This document shows positions 61,955-64,000 of a stretch of DNA of 64,000 nucleotides, in pieces. Location: assembly GCF_040436345.1 (NCBI RefSeq), contig NC_133221.1:22950665-23014664 (forward strand), written 5' to 3'. A program made the position numbers and the translations under genes. The DNA comes from Pagrus major (Eukaryota > Chordata > Actinopteri > Spariformes > Sparidae). The number at the start of each line of letters is the position of its first letter. Position 1 is the stretch's first letter. The notes beneath the pieces were generated by a model, which made no database searches, had not been told where the DNA came from, and saw only the letters and a program-made list of their open reading frames with translations.

Positions 61955-62182
61955 GGCCGCTCAGAGACTGATGTGTCCTTCCTGACAGGAGAGAGAAATG
62001 GACCAGTAAGATTTTGATTGATGAGGAACTTTTCTGCACTGGGATAAAGACCGCTGTCAAGAATTAAACTTGCCATTAATTGGTTGTTTGAACTTAGCTG
62101 CCAGAAATTTTACTCATTAAATGTAAGCTAATAAAATTTTAAAAATTTAAAAAAAGTCAAAGAAATATGTCATTAAATTCTC

Positions 62183-62188
62183 TTTATT
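62183..62188 (-). terminator. naa80: naa80 polyadenylation signal (AATAAA)
   Basis: AATAAA on the minus strand. It gives a naa80 3' UTR of about 1.7 kb from 63,886 down to about 62,165, ending only about 200 bases before the hyaluronidase ATG at 61,954. Confidence 0.5.
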
Positions 62189-62689
62189 AACATCATTTTT
62201 CATGATTGAAACATCAGATGTAATAAGACGCATCACTTCCATCACTTTAACAAGTCTACAATAAGGCTTCGGCTCTCAACAAGGCACATTCAAACCTCGA
62301 GTTCAACATTAACGCGTCACATAATTTAACAGCAGCAGATACAGACTGGATTGGAGGAACAGAGCTGCTCAGAAGGCAAAAGTAATTTAACTGGCTGTTT
62401 GATGAGGGAAGATAGTCATAGTCACAGTCAAATGCCATCCTTGTCACAACCCCTTCACCTCTTCAAAGATCCCCCCAGACATCATTTAACACATATAATA
62501 ACACTCGACATTGAACAATAACGTGTGATAGTCAGTTAATAGTTAAATGTTCTCTAAATTGTATCTGCTTCTTGTCCCTGATTAAAAATCCAAACTCTAT
62601 AAAAATGTGAATTATTTCAATTTCAAACGTTTTATGTCTCTGAACAGTCCATTCTCAGTGGTCCTGACGCCCAGGCTGCAAGCTTCCAC

Positions 62690-62800
62690 ATCACACTTGT
62701 GTCTGTTGGATAGTGGACTGTGACTGGCTTCTGAACTAGTTGTGATGTCACAAAATCTTAAATCCTAAACTCAGATTAAAGGTGGGCACAGAGAAACTTT
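62690..62800 (-). repeat. family H repeat fragment in naa80 3' UTR
   Basis: The block CTTCTGAACT followed by 'TTGTGATGTCACAAA' is the reverse of 55,910-55,935. It is a short fragment only. Confidence 0.4.
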
Positions 62801-62823
62801 CCCCCTTTAGTAAAGGAATTTAA

Positions 62824-63244
62824 AGGTCCAGCGTGTAGGATTTAGTGGCATCTAGCGGTACAGGTGGAACACTGCAACCAATTTAACACAGGTGGAAGTA
62901 ACTAATTACAGCTACTCTTTACTCTAATTACTGGAAAAAAAAAAGGTTTTTTGGGTACTTGTATTTCTTCAAGTCTAATTTTACTTGTACTTGTGCATCA
63001 CACCATTTAATTTACTCTACTGTTACTTATCATTTGAATTAATATCTAAACTCTTCATCTGCATTTTTGTAGCCAATAAGTCCGACTACGAACACGGCGG
63101 TGCAAAGTGACCCTCTGTAGATATAAAGGGCTCATTCTGCAGTAACAAAAACACGATTCTTAGTTTCAGGTAGTTTTACACTCATGGAAACATAATTATG
63201 AATATTAAATTCCATTTCTGCCCTAAACCGTACACACTGGACCT
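62824..63244 (+). mobile_element. TTAA-type MITE (family A) with nested insertion, in naa80 3' UTR
   Basis: The left end AGGTCCAGCGTGTAGGAT follows TTAA (62,820-62,823). The right end TACACACTGGACCT precedes TTAC (63,245-63,248, one change from TTAA). The ends are inverted copies, with AGGTCCAG perfectly matched. The interior from 62,895 to about 63,070 ('AAGTAACTAATTACAG', 'GTACTTGTATTTC') is absent from the copy at 4,363 and resembles the AAGTACTT-type element seen at 39,755. I read it as a second transposon inserted into the first. Confidence 0.7.
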
Positions 63245-63886
63245 TTACACGGATCGTTCTGCACAGTGAAGCTCAGACAATCCAAGTAAAGATATAATAA
63301 GCATAACACATTCTTCAATATCATGTATCCACTTTACAGCCTGGGTCTTTTATTCACAGTGTTCGCCACCATTTCTTTTTTACTCACAGCTTTGAAGCAG
63401 ATACACAGGGATAGACACAGACTCACTCCGCTGAGGTTCAGTTCAGTTTGACACAGTTGTATGTAATTATCTAAACCAGGTATGTGGAAGTCAAACTAGG
63501 GTTGATCGCTTCAAGCTGCCAGCAGTAGCACCTTCATCTTCTTCACTTTAAAAGATATCCAATAAGAATGATGACCCACACCATGAAAATAAAAGATTTC
63601 ACTTCAGTATTAAGTGATGTTTTTGTTTTAAAGCTTACAGCACATCAACACATCTCTGGTTCTACATTTGTGCTGTTGTCTGAGTGTCCGCCCAAAGATT
63701 CCCGACCGTGCTTGAGAGAGACCGGGTGTGTCCAAATGTGTACTGGCAGTGAATAAATGTGTACATGAGTGCTTTTACGTATTTCTTTGGTTTACCAGAT
63801 CTCCTCCATTACTATTTTCTGTGCGTTGAAAGAACATTAATTAATGTGGGCGAATACATTCCCAAGTGTTTCTGATTGTGTGTTCG

Positions 63887-64000
63887 TCAAATGTCTTTGT
63901 GCATCCAGTAGATGGGAACTCCTTTGGCGTCTCTGTAGGGAGTTTCAGTCAGAGTCTGAACTACAAGCTGCCCTGCTGACTGAGGAGAAGCAGGTGGTGG
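63887..64000 (-). CDS. naa80: N-alpha-acetyltransferase 80, C-terminal end (partial)
   Basis: NAA80 is the cytosolic enzyme that acetylates the processed N-terminus of actin. Only the last 37 codons and the TGA stop (63,887-63,889) lie in the window; the rest, including the GNAT domain, is beyond 64,000. The visible part starts with a proline stretch (PPPASP) and ends QTLTETPYRDAKGVPIYWMHKDI. This matches the conserved end of vertebrate NAA80, where a proline-rich loop is followed by ETQY and a final PIFWMEKDI. In human NAA80 is the immediate upstream neighbour of HYAL3 on the same strand, as here. Short length limits certainty, but the terminal motif is distinctive. Confidence 0.85.
   Translation of the reverse strand, partial: PPPASPQSAGQLVVQTLTETPYRDAKGVPIYWMHKDI

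Noticed and set aside
61654-62076. 140-aa minus-strand frame overlapping hyaluronidase exon 1
   Set aside because: It is an alternative frame through the repeat-rich exon. The other frame carries the signal peptide, the conserved catalytic-domain start and correct splice phase.

Overview
This window is vertebrate nuclear DNA, most likely from a ray-finned (percomorph-type) teleost. The evidence is multi-exon genes with GT-AG introns, very dense dinucleotide microsatellites, several families of short non-autonomous DNA transposons of the kind common in fish, and a gene set matching human 3p21.31. There are no operons, phage, CRISPR arrays or bacterial-type genes. The species cannot be named from the sequence alone.

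Layout. Positions 1-22,900 hold no recognisable gene; they contain microsatellites and transposon fragments. Next come five complete genes and one partial gene: apeh (minus, 23,070-32,445, 21 coding exons, 716 aa), ifrd2 (minus, 34,845-45,178, 12 coding exons, 435 aa, plus one candidate cassette exon), amt (minus, 47,490-54,250, 9 coding exons, 422 aa), lsmem2-like (plus, 57,537-58,374, 3 coding exons, 162 aa), a hyaluronidase, probably hyal3 (minus, 59,468-61,954, 6 coding exons, 478 aa), and the last coding segment of naa80 (minus, 63,887 to the window edge). I reconstructed every exon from reading frame, splice-site bases and phase. Each of the five complete genes gives one open frame from ATG to stop with matching phases at every junction.

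How the genes relate. This is a block of conserved synteny, not a pathway. APEH removes N-acetylated residues from peptides in the cytosol. AMT is the mitochondrial T-protein of the glycine cleavage system. IFRD2 is a ribosome-associated translational regulator. LSMEM2 is a small single-pass membrane protein. The hyaluronidase cleaves hyaluronan. NAA80 acetylates actin. In human, LSMEM2, IFRD2, HYAL3 and NAA80 are close neighbours, and APEH and AMT lie further along the same chromosome band. Order and strand naa80-hyal3 are kept here, while amt sits between ifrd2 and lsmem2.

Noteworthy points are: apeh exons 5 and 14 flanked in the pre-mRNA by complementary (UG)n and (CA)n tracts; a symmetric 57-nt candidate exon inside the large first ifrd2 intron; a CAG/poly-glutamine run in the amt mitochondrial presequence; a coding minisatellite with two RGD motifs in the hyaluronidase; and several short-transposon families that all end in TTAA-AGG. 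I found no convincing undescribed gene system. The strongest leads are these splicing and repeat architectures.
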